The position numbers and the translations under genes are program-made. From CAVTPD01 sp963736575 (GTDB lineage Bacteria; Bacteroidota; Bacteroidia; Cytophagales; JAAEPT01), in the NCBI GenBank assembly GCA_963736575.1, contig CAVTPD010000003.1, positions 744,001 through 808,000 of the forward strand: 64,000 bases of DNA, in the 5' to 3' direction. This document shows positions 1 through 8,472 of the stretch, piece by piece. Positions within the stretch are counted from its first letter, which is position 1. The number at the start of each line of letters is the position of its first letter. The notes beneath the pieces are model-generated. The model made no database searches and was not told the DNA's origin. It saw nothing but the letters and a program-made list of their open reading frames with translations.

Positions 1-326
1 GTTTCTTTAGTAGAGACAGAATATAAATCTACATTACCATCTTGGTAGCCAATTATTAGGGCATCATCGGGTGGGTAGTAAGCTATAGCGGTAATGTTTG
101 TACCTGTTAAGCCATCAATTTTGTTAATTTCTGTAGTTATTCTTTCCTCTTTAGAATAGTAAAACAGGTTACTAGGTCCCATGCAATAAATATTATTGCC
201 CCCGTCTACTATTTCATATACTTCATTCATAGCGAAATGAAATTTCCAATTACCTACTCCATAAGAAGTTTGCGCATGAATTTGAAAATAGGAAAACAAC
301 AAGAGAAGGTAAAAGCACTTCTTCAT
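1..326 (-). CDS. PorZ-like T9SS propeller protein, N-terminal fragment
   Basis: The start codon is at 324-326 and the gene runs off the left edge, leaving 108 codons with no stop. The protein opens with a Sec signal peptide (MKKCFYLLLLFSYFQIHAQ) and continues into a beta-propeller-like stretch with the pattern KIDGLTGTNITAIAY followed by LIIGYQDGNVDLY. That pattern matches the first propeller blades of PorZ, the surface protein that delivers A-LPS to the T9SS sortase; this is family knowledge applied by eye. Only the first domain is visible, so another two-component-regulator-type propeller protein is possible. It is divergent from the gene at 538, with 211 bp between them holding no other gene that I see. 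Confidence 0.55.
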   Translation of the reverse strand, partial: MKKCFYLLLLFSYFQIHAQTSYGVGNWKFHFAMNEVYEIVDGGNNIYCMGPSNLFYYSKEERITTEINKIDGLTGTNITAIAYYPPDDALIIGYQDGNVDLYSVSTKE

Positions 327-537
327 TTTAATCTTTTTATTAAGCTGTCTGCAATTTCTAACTAACGAATCAAAAACAGAATTATTTTTAGGTTTTATTA
401 TTACTAAAGATATGCTTTATAAAGTTACGGAACCTAAGGGGTTCTTTTTTGGTAGTTCCTATTAAAAATCTTAAATACGGGAGTTCATAAGTATTTAAAT
501 TCTATTAGTTTTAACATTAATTAACGAATAAGAGACG

Positions 538-1716
538 GTGAAAAAGATTAACTATAAAGCTATTGAATCCTTCAGTAATCGAATTACGGAAGCCATTTCC
601 TATAATTATTTTCTACATAACGAAAAAGCTACTGGTAAAGACGTTATGACGGCTTCTCCAGTAAAGCAGTTTAACTTGTTCGTTTTAAAAAATATTTTTC
701 TTGAATGGCAAACTGAAACCGATAAGTACAAAAGCGACTACTTTGATTTTGAACATGAAGATGTTAAAAAAGCACTTAAAGGATTTATGGAAACCGTTTC
801 ATTCCACATCTCTTTAAACCAAGATGCTTTTTCTGCTTTGTTTCATGATGCCGTTCTAGATACCTTTTCATTAGTATTAAGTCCCGAAAAGTATTTTAAG
901 AACTTAATTAAAGAATCTAAAACGGTAGAAAAACTAAAAGAAAATCAACGCTATTTTGTATACAATAAAGTTATAGTTGGGAATATTATTTCTGCTTGGG
1001 AAAAAGCGGCAAATATAGACGAGGTCTTTTCTCAATTGAATACCATTATTAGAGATACTAAGGAAACATTTGAGCCAAGCCTTTTTATGAAAGATGTCTC
1101 GCAGATTATACCTACCAACACGGCTGATTTTATTTTGGAAGATTATTTAGAAGAACAAAAGCCTGTTGAAATTCCAAAAGAAGAATCTAAAGTAGCTGCT
1201 GAAAAAGAAACGGAAAAAGAAGAACCATACTCTACTAACGAAGAATCTGTACAGGAAACGGAAACTAAAAAAGAACAAGCTGTTGTAGAAGAAGAGAAAA
1301 CACCAGAACCTGTTATTTCTGAAACTCTAGGTGAAGATCCCGTAAATACTGAAGAAGTTAAAGAGGAAATTGAAGAGCCAGCATCATTAGAAAAACCTAT
1401 TAACACAAAAACCTTTAACGATACTTTTGCTCCTGATACGGCTAAAAAAACACTTTATGATGAATTACAACATCAAAACAAAGAAACAAAGAAGTTTAAA
1501 AACTGTATTACCCTAAGCCAGAAATACATTTTTATAAAAGAACTCTTTGGTGGCACAATGGACGTATATGATAAAGCCGTTGAAGATGTAGATGCTTTTA
1601 AAAGTTATGAAGAAGCCAGTAACTTCTTAATCTATAATTACGCAGATAAATACAACTGGCAAAGCAAAGAAGAACAGTCAGCGGAATTGTTTGAAGCTTT
1701 ATCGTTGAAATTTTAG
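538..1716 (+). CDS. Conserved hypothetical protein with acidic linker
   Basis: A 392-residue protein beginning with GTG; the MKKINYKAIESF start fits a cytosolic protein, as there is no signal peptide. Residues 1-190 look alpha-helical and globular. Residues about 200-290 are a low-complexity linker very rich in Glu, Lys, Pro and Val. The last 100 residues form a second compact domain containing KFKNCITLSQKYIFIKELF. The architecture of two domains joined by an acidic linker recalls hypothetical proteins I know from Flavobacteriia, but I know of no function. It stands alone: PorZ-like gene divergent upstream, converging tRNA-Phe downstream, with a shared terminator hairpin between them. Confidence 0.8.
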   Translation: MKKINYKAIESFSNRITEAISYNYFLHNEKATGKDVMTASPVKQFNLFVLKNIFLEWQTETDKYKSDYFDFEHEDVKKALKGFMETVSFHISLNQDAFSALFHDAVLDTFSLVLSPEKYFKNLIKESKTVEKLKENQRYFVYNKVIVGNIISAWEKAANIDEVFSQLNTIIRDTKETFEPSLFMKDVSQIIPTNTADFILEDYLEEQKPVEIPKEESKVAAEKETEKEEPYSTNEESVQETETKKEQAVVEEEKTPEPVISETLGEDPVNTEEVKEEIEEPASLEKPINTKTFNDTFAPDTAKKTLYDELQHQNKETKKFKNCITLSQKYIFIKELFGGTMDVYDKAVEDVDAFKSYEEASNFLIYNYADKYNWQSKEEQSAELFEALSLKF

Positions 1717-1758
1717 TATGCAAGCATACTACTTTTGGCAGGGAATTTGTAACTGCTT

Positions 1759-1789
1759 TAAAACAACAAAAGCCTCACAAGGAGGCTTT
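1759..1789 (-). terminator. Terminator after tRNA-Phe (probably bidirectional)
   Basis: An 8-bp perfect stem (1769-1776 with 1782-1789, AAAGCCTC/GAGGCTTT) and a 5-base loop. Read on the minus strand it lies just after the tRNA 3' end and is followed by a T-rich stretch, as in a rho-independent terminator. On the plus strand it could also stop transcription from the gene ending at 1716. Confidence 0.7.
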
Positions 1790-1793
1790 GAAG

Positions 1794-1866
1794 TGGTGCT
1801 GAGTGGGCTCGAACCACCGACTCACGGATTTTCAGTCCGATGCTCTACCAGCTGAGCTACAGCACC
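1794..1866 (-). tRNA. tRNA-Phe (GAA)
   Basis: A 73-base cloverleaf on the minus strand. The acceptor stem is GGTGCTG paired with CAGCACC, with discriminator A at 1794; the D-arm contains AGCTCAGCTGGTAGAGC; the anticodon loop is CTGAAAA (anticodon GAA, phenylalanine) on stem CGGA/TCCG; the T-arm contains GGTTCGAGCC. The 3' CCA is not encoded. It converges on the gene ending at 1716. Confidence 0.97.
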
Positions 1867-1942
1867 AAAGGGAAGGCAAAAGTAGACTATTGAAATAAAT
1901 AAGCAAAATAAATCGAATGTTTTTTCAAAAAAAATTACAGCT

Positions 1943-3283
1943 ATGAGTCAAATAATATTCTTAATTCTCTTATCCATAGCCGGTTATCTATTAATAAAGA
2001 AAGCGAAAACTATATGGGATAATATTCAACTTGGCAGAAAAGTAGACCGTTCTGACCAACCTAAGGAAAGATGGAAACAAGTTTTCTTTATTGCTTTAGG
2101 ACAGAAAAAGATGTTTAAAAAGCCCATTCCGGCGGTATTGCACATTATGGTTTATGTAAGTTTCTTGATTGTAAATCTTGAATTACTTGAAATTGTACTA
2201 GACGGAATTTTTGGAACACACCGTCTTTTTCAGCCTTATTTAGGAAGTCTATATCCTATTTTACTGAACAGTTTTGAATTTCTGGCGGTATTAGTAATTG
2301 TTTCTTGTGCAGCTTTTTTATACCGAAGAAATGTAAGCAAAGTAAAACGTTTCCATAAAGAAGAAATGAGCAAATGGCCAACTCTAGACGCCAACCTTAT
2401 TCTAATCTTCGAAATTGTATTGATGTTCTTCCTATTAAGCATGAACGCTACCGATTCTTTAATCGTGAAAAAAGATGTAGCCATGGCCATTAAAGAAGGT
2501 AGAGTTGGGCAATCATTTTTCTTCAGTGATTTATTAATTCCTCTTTATTCAGGTTTAAGTTTAAATGCTTTACACATTATAGAGCGCGTATTCTGGTGGG
2601 CACACATTTGTGGGATTTTCTTTTTTGCTAATTATGTGTTGTACTCTAAGCATTTACACATCTTCTTGGCCTTCCCCAATACGTATTATGCCAACTTAAA
2701 CGAGGAAGGAAAATTCGAGAACATGGCATCTGTTACCAAAGAAGTGAAATTGATGTTGGGTATGCCTGTTGAAGTAGGGGAAACTACTGAAGCTACAGAA
2801 CCCCCTGCAAGATTTGGCGCTAAGGACGTAAACGACTTAAATAAGATCAACTTGTTAAATGCTTATTCCTGTACCGAATGCGGAAGATGTACGGCTGCTT
2901 GTCCAGCCAACATTACGGGTAAAAAGCTTTCGCCTAGAAAAATTATGATGGACACCCGTGACCGTCTAGAGGAATACAGTAATGGTATTAAGAAAAACGG
3001 AGCAGATCACGTAGATGGCAAAAGCTTATTGGGCGATTATATTTCGGAAGAAGAAATTTTTGCCTGCACCACGTGTAATGCTTGTGTAGAAGCTTGTCCA
3101 ATTAATATTGATCCCTTAAACATCATTATGCAGCTCCGTCAATACAAAGTTATGGAAGAAGCACAAGGTCCAGCAGAATGGAATATGGTTTACCAAAATA
3201 TGGAAACCAGTTTCTCTCCGTGGAAATTCCCGCCTACAGACCGTTTTAAGTGGAAGTCTATGTTGAACCCTAAAAAAGATTAA
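1943..3283 (+). CDS. Membrane (Fe-S)-binding oxidoreductase subunit
   Basis: A 446-residue integral membrane protein: a first hydrophobic helix at residues 1-18, then several more between about 60 and 240. The C-terminal half carries two 4Fe-4S ferredoxin motifs, CTECGRCTAACP and CTTCNACVEACP. This is the layout of fused HdrC/NarI-like proteins that pass electrons between the membrane and a partner with CCG domains. The next gene begins 3 bp after the stop and encodes such a CCG partner, so the two surely form one complex. The physiological donor and acceptor are unknown; in this class the pair is a widespread but poorly studied module related to glycolate/lactate oxidase and heterodisulfide reductase subunits. 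Confidence 0.85.
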   Translation: MSQIIFLILLSIAGYLLIKKAKTIWDNIQLGRKVDRSDQPKERWKQVFFIALGQKKMFKKPIPAVLHIMVYVSFLIVNLELLEIVLDGIFGTHRLFQPYLGSLYPILLNSFEFLAVLVIVSCAAFLYRRNVSKVKRFHKEEMSKWPTLDANLILIFEIVLMFFLLSMNATDSLIVKKDVAMAIKEGRVGQSFFFSDLLIPLYSGLSLNALHIIERVFWWAHICGIFFFANYVLYSKHLHIFLAFPNTYYANLNEEGKFENMASVTKEVKLMLGMPVEVGETTEATEPPARFGAKDVNDLNKINLLNAYSCTECGRCTAACPANITGKKLSPRKIMMDTRDRLEEYSNGIKKNGADHVDGKSLLGDYISEEEIFACTTCNACVEACPINIDPLNIIMQLRQYKVMEEAQGPAEWNMVYQNMETSFSPWKFPPTDRFKWKSMLNPKKD

Positions 3284-3286
3284 GCT

Positions 3287-4081
3287 ATGAGTAACGAATA
3301 TAAAGCACCAACAGTTGCAGAATTAGTACAGGAAGGAAAAGCCCCCGAAATTCTATTTTGGGTAGGTTGTGCGGGTTCATACGACGACAGATACAAACGT
3401 GTTACTGTAGCTTTTGCCAGAATATTAAACCACCTAAACATTAACTTTGCGGTTTTAGGAGATGAAGAGGCTTGTACCGGCGACCCGGCAAAAAGAGCGG
3501 GAAATGAATTCCTTTTCCAGATGCAAGCCATGGCCAACATACAAGTATTGAATGGTTATGAAATCAAGAAAATTGTAACCGCTTGTCCGCATTGTTTTAA
3601 TACCATAAAAAACGAATACCCAGCTTTAGGCGGAAATTACGATGTGATTCACCATTCTCAGTTTCTGCAAGAATTAATAAACAACGGTAACCTTACTGTT
3701 GAAGGTGGTGAGTTTAAAGGTAAAAAAATCACCTACCATGATTCTTGTTATTTAGGCAGAGCCAACGGTATTTACGAAGCGCCAAGAACTGTAATAGAAG
3801 CTTTAGATGCCGATTTAGTAGAAATGAAACGCTGCCGCACCAATGGGCTTTGTTGTGGAGCCGGTGGTGCTCAAATGTTTAAAGAACCCGAAAAAGGCAA
3901 CAAAGATATAAATGTTGAACGAACAGAAGAGGCTTTAGAAACCCATGCCGGAATTATAGCTTCTGGATGCCCGTTTTGTATGACCATGCTTTCAGACGGC
4001 GTAAAGAATAAGAATAAAGAAGCTGAAGTAAAAGTGTTAGATTTGGCAGAACTTATTGCCAAAGCTAAGGGTTTAGAATAG
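3287..4081 (+). CDS. CCG-domain (Fe-S)-binding protein (HdrB/LldE-like)
   Basis: A 264-residue soluble protein with two cysteine-rich CCG domains. The first runs from WVGCAGSYDDR through EEACTGDPAKR to TACPHCFNTIKNEY. The second runs from YHDSCYLGRANG through GLCCGAGGAQMF to SGCPFCMTML. CCG domains bind unusual iron-sulfur clusters or zinc in HdrB, GlpC and LldE-type proteins. It lies 3 bp behind the membrane Fe-S subunit, and the next gene begins 1 bp after its stop, so all three are one transcription unit. The fit to the CCG family is strong; the substrate is not visible. Confidence 0.88.
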   Translation: MSNEYKAPTVAELVQEGKAPEILFWVGCAGSYDDRYKRVTVAFARILNHLNINFAVLGDEEACTGDPAKRAGNEFLFQMQAMANIQVLNGYEIKKIVTACPHCFNTIKNEYPALGGNYDVIHHSQFLQELINNGNLTVEGGEFKGKKITYHDSCYLGRANGIYEAPRTVIEALDADLVEMKRCRTNGLCCGAGGAQMFKEPEKGNKDINVERTEEALETHAGIIASGCPFCMTMLSDGVKNKNKEAEVKVLDLAELIAKAKGLE

Positions 4082-4082
4082 T

Positions 4083-4565
4083 ATGATTACAGATAAAACA
4101 GCTTTAGAACTCACCAGAGTCTGGATATATCAGGCAGATAGAAAACTATCTGAAAACGAAATTGCTGTTGCGAACGAGTATTTAAGTGCCTTTGTTCGCA
4201 ACTGGCAAAGTCATGGAAAATCTTTAAAGGCAGATTTTCAGATTATAGACCATGTATTCATTGTGTTAATGGTTAATGAATCGGGCAGTGATGCTTCAGG
4301 TTGTTCTATTGATAGCTCTGTAAGTATCCTAAAAACACTTGAACAAAATTTAGCAATCAATTTATTAGACCGTTCTAAAGTAGCTTTTCAAGAAAATGGC
4401 GAAGTGAAATTTGCCCCAATTAATGAACTTAAAAAATTAATTGAAGAAGGTGAAATTAAACCAGATACCATCATATACAACAATACCGTAATCAACTTGG
4501 CCGAAATGCAAAGCTCTTGGAAGATAGAAGCCGAAAAGTCTTGGTTAGGAAGGTTTTTTAACTAA
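4083..4565 (+). CDS. Conserved 160-residue protein of the Fe-S operon
   Basis: A soluble protein of 160 residues without a signal peptide. A recognisable stretch is DASGCSIDSSVSILKTLE in the middle; TRVWIYQADRKLSENEI near the N-terminus is also characteristic. I recognise it as a small protein that follows the two (Fe-S)-binding genes in many Flavobacteriia and is sometimes mislabelled 'ABC transporter ATPase'; no Walker A or B motif is present, so that label is wrong. It sits 1 bp behind the CCG protein and 36 bp before the PorE-like gene. The function is unknown. Confidence 0.75.
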   Translation: MITDKTALELTRVWIYQADRKLSENEIAVANEYLSAFVRNWQSHGKSLKADFQIIDHVFIVLMVNESGSDASGCSIDSSVSILKTLEQNLAINLLDRSKVAFQENGEVKFAPINELKKLIEEGEIKPDTIIYNNTVINLAEMQSSWKIEAEKSWLGRFFN

Positions 4566-4601
4566 AATTTGCTTTCTTGCAGGTTGTCAAGTCTAACCAG
4601 A

Positions 4602-6791
4602 ATGGTAAAAAAATTTATTCTATTCTTCTTTATAGGAACCCTCTCTTTTTCTTGTATTAACAAGGGTAAAAAATACTTCAACAAGGGTAAGTTGGAATTT
4701 CAGCAAGATAATTTTGATTTCGCTGCTGAAAACATGAAACAAGCCCTTAATTACGAAGGAATACCCAAAGGGGAAGCCGCTTATGTAATTGGAGAATCTT
4801 ACCGACTTTCTAATCGATGGGACCAAGCAGAACAATATTATAGAAAAGCACTTGAATCAGGCGAAACGGATGAGAATGCGCTTTTTTATTATGGTTATGC
4901 CATGAAAGCCAACGGTAATTACGAAGGGGCAAAATCCCAATTTCAGAAATACCTACAAGTAGGCACCAATTTCGATTATCTATCTAGAGCCAAAAAGGAA
5001 ATCAGAAACATTGAGATTCTAGAGAAACTGGCCATGATTCCTCCGAAATACGAAGTAGAAAACTGTAAAGGTTTAAATTCGGAATACATAGATTATTCAC
5101 CAACAGTTTCTGGTAACGATTTTTACTTTACCTCTTCTAGAGGTGAGGGGCCAATGTTCCCCGGACAAGGAACTAGATTTACAGACATTTTTAAATTTAA
5201 ATTTGATGGTTTAGAACCTTACTCTGGTATTGCTGTGCCTATGCCTGAAATTATTAATGAGGCCAAAACACACGAAGCAACGTGTACTTTTACACCCGAT
5301 AGATCTAAAATGTATTTTTCACGATCTAATACGGGTAAGAAAAATGATCCTACACAAGAAGTAGATATTTTAGAAACTTCTTTAGTAAATGGAGAATGGA
5401 CAGAACCAGAAATATTAAGCTTTTGTGGAACGTATTCTTGGGATTCTAATCCTTTCTTAACCAAAGATGGTAAGACGTTATATTTTGCTTCTAATCGCGC
5501 AGGTGGTTATGGTTCAGATGATATCTGGAAAACTACTTTAGATGAATTTGGAGTTTGGGGTGAACCCGAAAACTTAGGCCCAATAATTAACACGGCCGGT
5601 GCTGAACAATTTCCTACTATAGATTACGAAGGAAATTTATACTTCTCTTCAGACGGGCATCCTAGTTTTGGTGGTTTAGATGTTTTTAAAGCTATTCAGA
5701 AAGAAGACGGAAGTTATTTAATTCGAAATCTTGGAAAACCAATCAACTCAAGTGCAGATGATTTTTCTGCTTTGTTCTTAAGCGATTCTACAGGTTATTT
5801 CTGTTCTAACCGTGAAGGCGGTGTAGGTGACGATGATATTTATTCCTTCAAGTACACTTTTAAACCTCATTATATTCTTCATGCGCAAATATTCGGTAGA
5901 AAGATTGTTGTTAGTAAAGACGACGAAGAGGAAGTTTTATTACCAGGGGCCAAAGTAACTTTACTGGATGCAAAAGGTGAAATCATAGACATGGGCGTAG
6001 CGGATTCTAACGCTACTATTAAATTCTATGTTGATGCTGAAAAAGAGTATTTCTTAAAAGGACAGAAAGAAGGTTTTATTACCCGCCAACAAGAGTATTC
6101 TACGGTTGGTAAAACGGTTAGCCAAAAGAAGCTAGAGCTATTAGAGAAAAATGTAATCTTACATGCTAAAGTTATTTTGGATAAAAGTGTTAAAGACGGC
6201 TTAATAGACTTTCAGCCTATTTACTACAAATACAACAAATGGGATATTACCCAAAAGTCAGAAATTATCTTGAACGAAATGGTTCAGGTACTGAAAGACA
6301 ATCCAAATATTTTGGTGGAACTAGGTTCACATACAGACCCTAGAGGTACCATGAAATACAATGATGTACTTTCCCAAAATCGTGCAGAATCGGCCGTTAA
6401 ATACATTATTGACAACGGAATTAGTAAAGACAGAATCACGGCCAAGGGATACGGTGAACGTGAACCCAAAGTATTGGAAAAAGATACCAGCATCTTTAAG
6501 GCGGGAACCCGTTTAGACGATGTTTTCTTAGATTCTTTAGCGCTAGTAGACAGTATGGGTGCAGAATTGGGATACCAATTAGACCGACGTACAGAGTTTA
6601 AAATTGTTGGATTTATTGAGGAAAACCACAACCCAATGGACATCGAAATGATTAAAAAGGGCCGAGACGAAGAAATTATTGAAGACAACAACATTAAACA
6701 CGAAGACATGCTTATTGACCGTCACCTAAAAAAGGAAGACGAAGTAGAGGAACAACCCGAGGGAGAAACTACGCCAGAAGAAGCGCCTTAG
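4602..6791 (+). CDS. porE: PorE-like T9SS lipoprotein (TPR, PD40, CRD, OmpA)
   Basis: I take ATG at 4602 (about 729 residues) because it gives a lipoprotein signal, MVKKFILFFFIGTLSFSC, with Cys after a lipobox; an upstream in-frame TTG at 4569 adds residues that do not look like a signal. Domains in order: TPR helices (about 20-150), a PD40/WD40-like propeller with repeated DIWKT and DIYSFK blade motifs (160-435), a carboxypeptidase regulatory-like domain (about 450-520), and a C-terminal OmpA peptidoglycan-binding domain with ELGSHTDPRG and QNRAESAVKYI. This four-domain order is that of PorE, which anchors the T9SS to peptidoglycan. An acidic tail follows. Other OmpA/PD40 lipoproteins share parts of this layout, so the symbol is probable, not certain. 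Confidence 0.75.
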   Translation: MVKKFILFFFIGTLSFSCINKGKKYFNKGKLEFQQDNFDFAAENMKQALNYEGIPKGEAAYVIGESYRLSNRWDQAEQYYRKALESGETDENALFYYGYAMKANGNYEGAKSQFQKYLQVGTNFDYLSRAKKEIRNIEILEKLAMIPPKYEVENCKGLNSEYIDYSPTVSGNDFYFTSSRGEGPMFPGQGTRFTDIFKFKFDGLEPYSGIAVPMPEIINEAKTHEATCTFTPDRSKMYFSRSNTGKKNDPTQEVDILETSLVNGEWTEPEILSFCGTYSWDSNPFLTKDGKTLYFASNRAGGYGSDDIWKTTLDEFGVWGEPENLGPIINTAGAEQFPTIDYEGNLYFSSDGHPSFGGLDVFKAIQKEDGSYLIRNLGKPINSSADDFSALFLSDSTGYFCSNREGGVGDDDIYSFKYTFKPHYILHAQIFGRKIVVSKDDEEEVLLPGAKVTLLDAKGEIIDMGVADSNATIKFYVDAEKEYFLKGQKEGFITRQQEYSTVGKTVSQKKLELLEKNVILHAKVILDKSVKDGLIDFQPIYYKYNKWDITQKSEIILNEMVQVLKDNPNILVELGSHTDPRGTMKYNDVLSQNRAESAVKYIIDNGISKDRITAKGYGEREPKVLEKDTSIFKAGTRLDDVFLDSLALVDSMGAELGYQLDRRTEFKIVGFIEENHNPMDIEMIKKGRDEEIIEDNNIKHEDMLIDRHLKKEDEVEEQPEGETTPEEAP

Positions 6792-6858
6792 TTTAGATAT
6801 CTTTTCGTCATTCTAATCCCCTAGCAAGAATCCGTTTATAATTTTAAAAACACAACTT

Positions 6859-6888
6859 AATAGCCCATGATTTTAACCGTGGGCTATT
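6859..6888. repeat. Palindromic repeat, family A, copy 1
   Basis: An inverted repeat AATAGCCCATG ... CGTGGGCTATT around an AT-rich centre. Related palindromes with the centre GTTTAAAC lie at 27901, 61603 and, degenerate, at 25685. It sits 67 bp after the porE stop and could act as a weak terminator, but the recurrence points to a small dispersed repeat. Confidence 0.65.
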
Positions 6889-7010
6889 GTTGTTTATAAA
6901 TTAAATTTTAGTTCTGAACTAGACCAAATAAGTGACATAAATAACTAAAAAAGCAGTTTTATGTTTTAAATATAGAATTAGGATGACTTAGTTTGGTGAT
7001 CGCGAAATTT

Positions 7011-7658
7011 TTAACTTTTCGTTTTTAAAATGTTTTTAAATTCTCGGGCTACTCGTTCAATCTTTGGTCGGGAAACTTTTTGAATGTACGGATTATCAGG
7101 ATGGTTTATTTCATAATCTTGGTGGTAATCTTCCGCTTTATAAAACGCTTTAAACGGCGTTACTTCGGTTACAATTTTGTCCTTGTAATTGGCTTGTAAG
7201 TCTTTAATTTTATGTTCAGTCAAATTTTTCTCTTCTTCCGAAGTATAAAAAATCGCGGAACGGTATTGAATACCTACATCCGGGCCTTGTCGGTTCAGCT
7301 GAGTAGGATCGTGTGCGGTAAAGAAAATATCTAACAGCTTTTTGTAACTAATGGTTTTGGGCTCATAAATTACCATCACTGATTCTGCGTGATTGGTTTT
7401 ACCTGCGCTTACTAATTCATACGTTGGGTTTTCTATATTACCCCCAGAATATCCAGAAACCGCTTCATAAACGCCTTCAATTTGATCAAAAGAAGCTTCT
7501 ACACACCAAAAACAACCCCCTGCAAAATAAGCGGTATCCGCCGATTTAGGGATTGATTTTTTCACTGGTTTTTCAGCCAGTTCCCGTGCTTCTCCTTCGG
7601 ATTCACAAGAGTTTACTGAAAACAGAAAAATTACACATAATAAGTAAAGCCATTTCAT
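7011..7658 (-). CDS. msrA: Peptide-methionine (S)-S-oxide reductase, lipoprotein
   Basis: MsrA reduces the S form of methionine sulfoxide in damaged proteins. The 215-residue product has the catalytic motif GGCFWCVEASF, the GYSGG and YEPKTISYKKLLD segments, and the DPTQLNRQGPDVGIQYRS stretch diagnostic of the family. The N-terminus MKWLYLLCVIFLFSVNSC is a lipoprotein signal with the acceptor cysteine at about 18, so this copy acts in the periplasm or on a membrane surface. It is a single gene pointing left toward porE, separated from it by the family A palindrome. Confidence 0.95.
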   Translation of the reverse strand: MKWLYLLCVIFLFSVNSCESEGEARELAEKPVKKSIPKSADTAYFAGGCFWCVEASFDQIEGVYEAVSGYSGGNIENPTYELVSAGKTNHAESVMVIYEPKTISYKKLLDIFFTAHDPTQLNRQGPDVGIQYRSAIFYTSEEEKNLTEHKIKDLQANYKDKIVTEVTPFKAFYKAEDYHQDYEINHPDNPYIQKVSRPKIERVAREFKNILKTKS

Positions 7659-7782
7659 ATGTTATAGGTTGATTAATCCTAGAACAACAAAATGGTGAAA
7701 TATGTTCTGGAGAGGGGTTTTGCCAACAAACAGTTATTTTGAAACAGTAATTTTATGGTTTTTTTTTAATGTTAGCTATGGA

Positions 7783-7875
7783 ACGTCATCTTCGGGCTAG
7801 ACCCGGAGATCTCCCAAACACTTTGGGAATTTACGTTCTAAAGAGAGATTATCGGATCAAGTCTGATAATGACGG
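7783..7875. repeat. Compound hairpin element
   Basis: Three hairpins in 83 bp: 7788-7810 (9-bp stem ATCTTCGGG/CCCGGAGAT), 7813-7827 (CCCAAA/TTTGGG) and 7848-7870 (9-bp stem ATTATCGGA/TCTGATAAT). The outer edges ACGTCAT and ATGACG are also complementary, so the whole unit can fold as one branched structure. It occupies most of the 289-bp gap between msrA and the TrmH gene, which holds no gene. I read it as a small dispersed mobile or REP-like element. Confidence 0.55.
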
Positions 7876-7947
7876 TAGTAGCCAAGTAAAAGTTATTTTG
7901 AAGCTCCCAATGTACGACATTTACTTAATGTTTTCTAACTAGCAAAC

Positions 7948-8472
7948 TCACAACTTACTAATATAATCCCACAGTAAAATACCCACCGTTACCGAAATAT
8001 TCAGCGAGTGTTTGGTGCCGAATTGTGGTATTTCAATACAAGCATCTAAAAGGGGTAAGACCTCGTCAGAAACACCAAAAACTTCGTTCCCAAAAACAAA
8101 GGCTACTTTATCATTTTCCGGGTAAGCCATTTGATTTAATAGCACCGATTTATCGGTTTGTTCAACGCCATAGATTTTATAGCCTTGGTTTTTTAATTCA
8201 TGAACAGCATCTTCGGTTTTGTCAAAATATTTCCAGTCTACGGTGTCTTGTGCACCAATAGCGGTTTTATTGATTTCCCGGTGTGGAGGTTTGGCGGTAA
8301 CACCGCATAAAAAAAGTTGTTCGGCAGCAAAAGCATCGCAGGTTCGGAAGGCTGAACCCACATTGTTCATGCTTCTAATATTATCTAAAACTACAACAAC
8401 CGGATTCTTTTCGGTGCTTTTAAATTCTTCGGCACTTACACGCCCCAGTTCTTCTAGTTTTAATTTTCTCAC
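7948..8472 (-). CDS. TrmH/SpoU-family RNA 2'-O-ribose methyltransferase
   Basis: A 174-residue single-domain SPOUT methyltransferase using S-adenosylmethionine. The three family motifs are present: NVGSAFRTCDAF, VFGNEVFGVSDEVL and IPQFGTKHSLNISVTVGI, the last two forming the trefoil knot. The short length without an N-terminal L30e-like domain resembles the TrmL/TrmH end of the family; the target RNA cannot be told. The start is GTG at 8472, sharing one base with the stop of the GH9 gene upstream, so translation may be coupled although the functions are unrelated. Confidence 0.9.
   Translation of the reverse strand: MRKLKLEELGRVSAEEFKSTEKNPVVVVLDNIRSMNNVGSAFRTCDAFAAEQLFLCGVTAKPPHREINKTAIGAQDTVDWKYFDKTEDAVHELKNQGYKIYGVEQTDKSVLLNQMAYPENDKVAFVFGNEVFGVSDEVLPLLDACIEIPQFGTKHSLNISVTVGILLWDYISKL

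Noticed and set aside
1143..1406. Minus-strand frame inside the acidic hypothetical gene
   Set aside because: A by-product of the Glu-rich linker (Ser-rich on the other strand); no start signal or independent support.
4569..4601. Extended start (TTG) for the PorE-like gene
   Set aside because: It would place 11 residues before an otherwise perfect lipoprotein signal that starts at the ATG at 4602.
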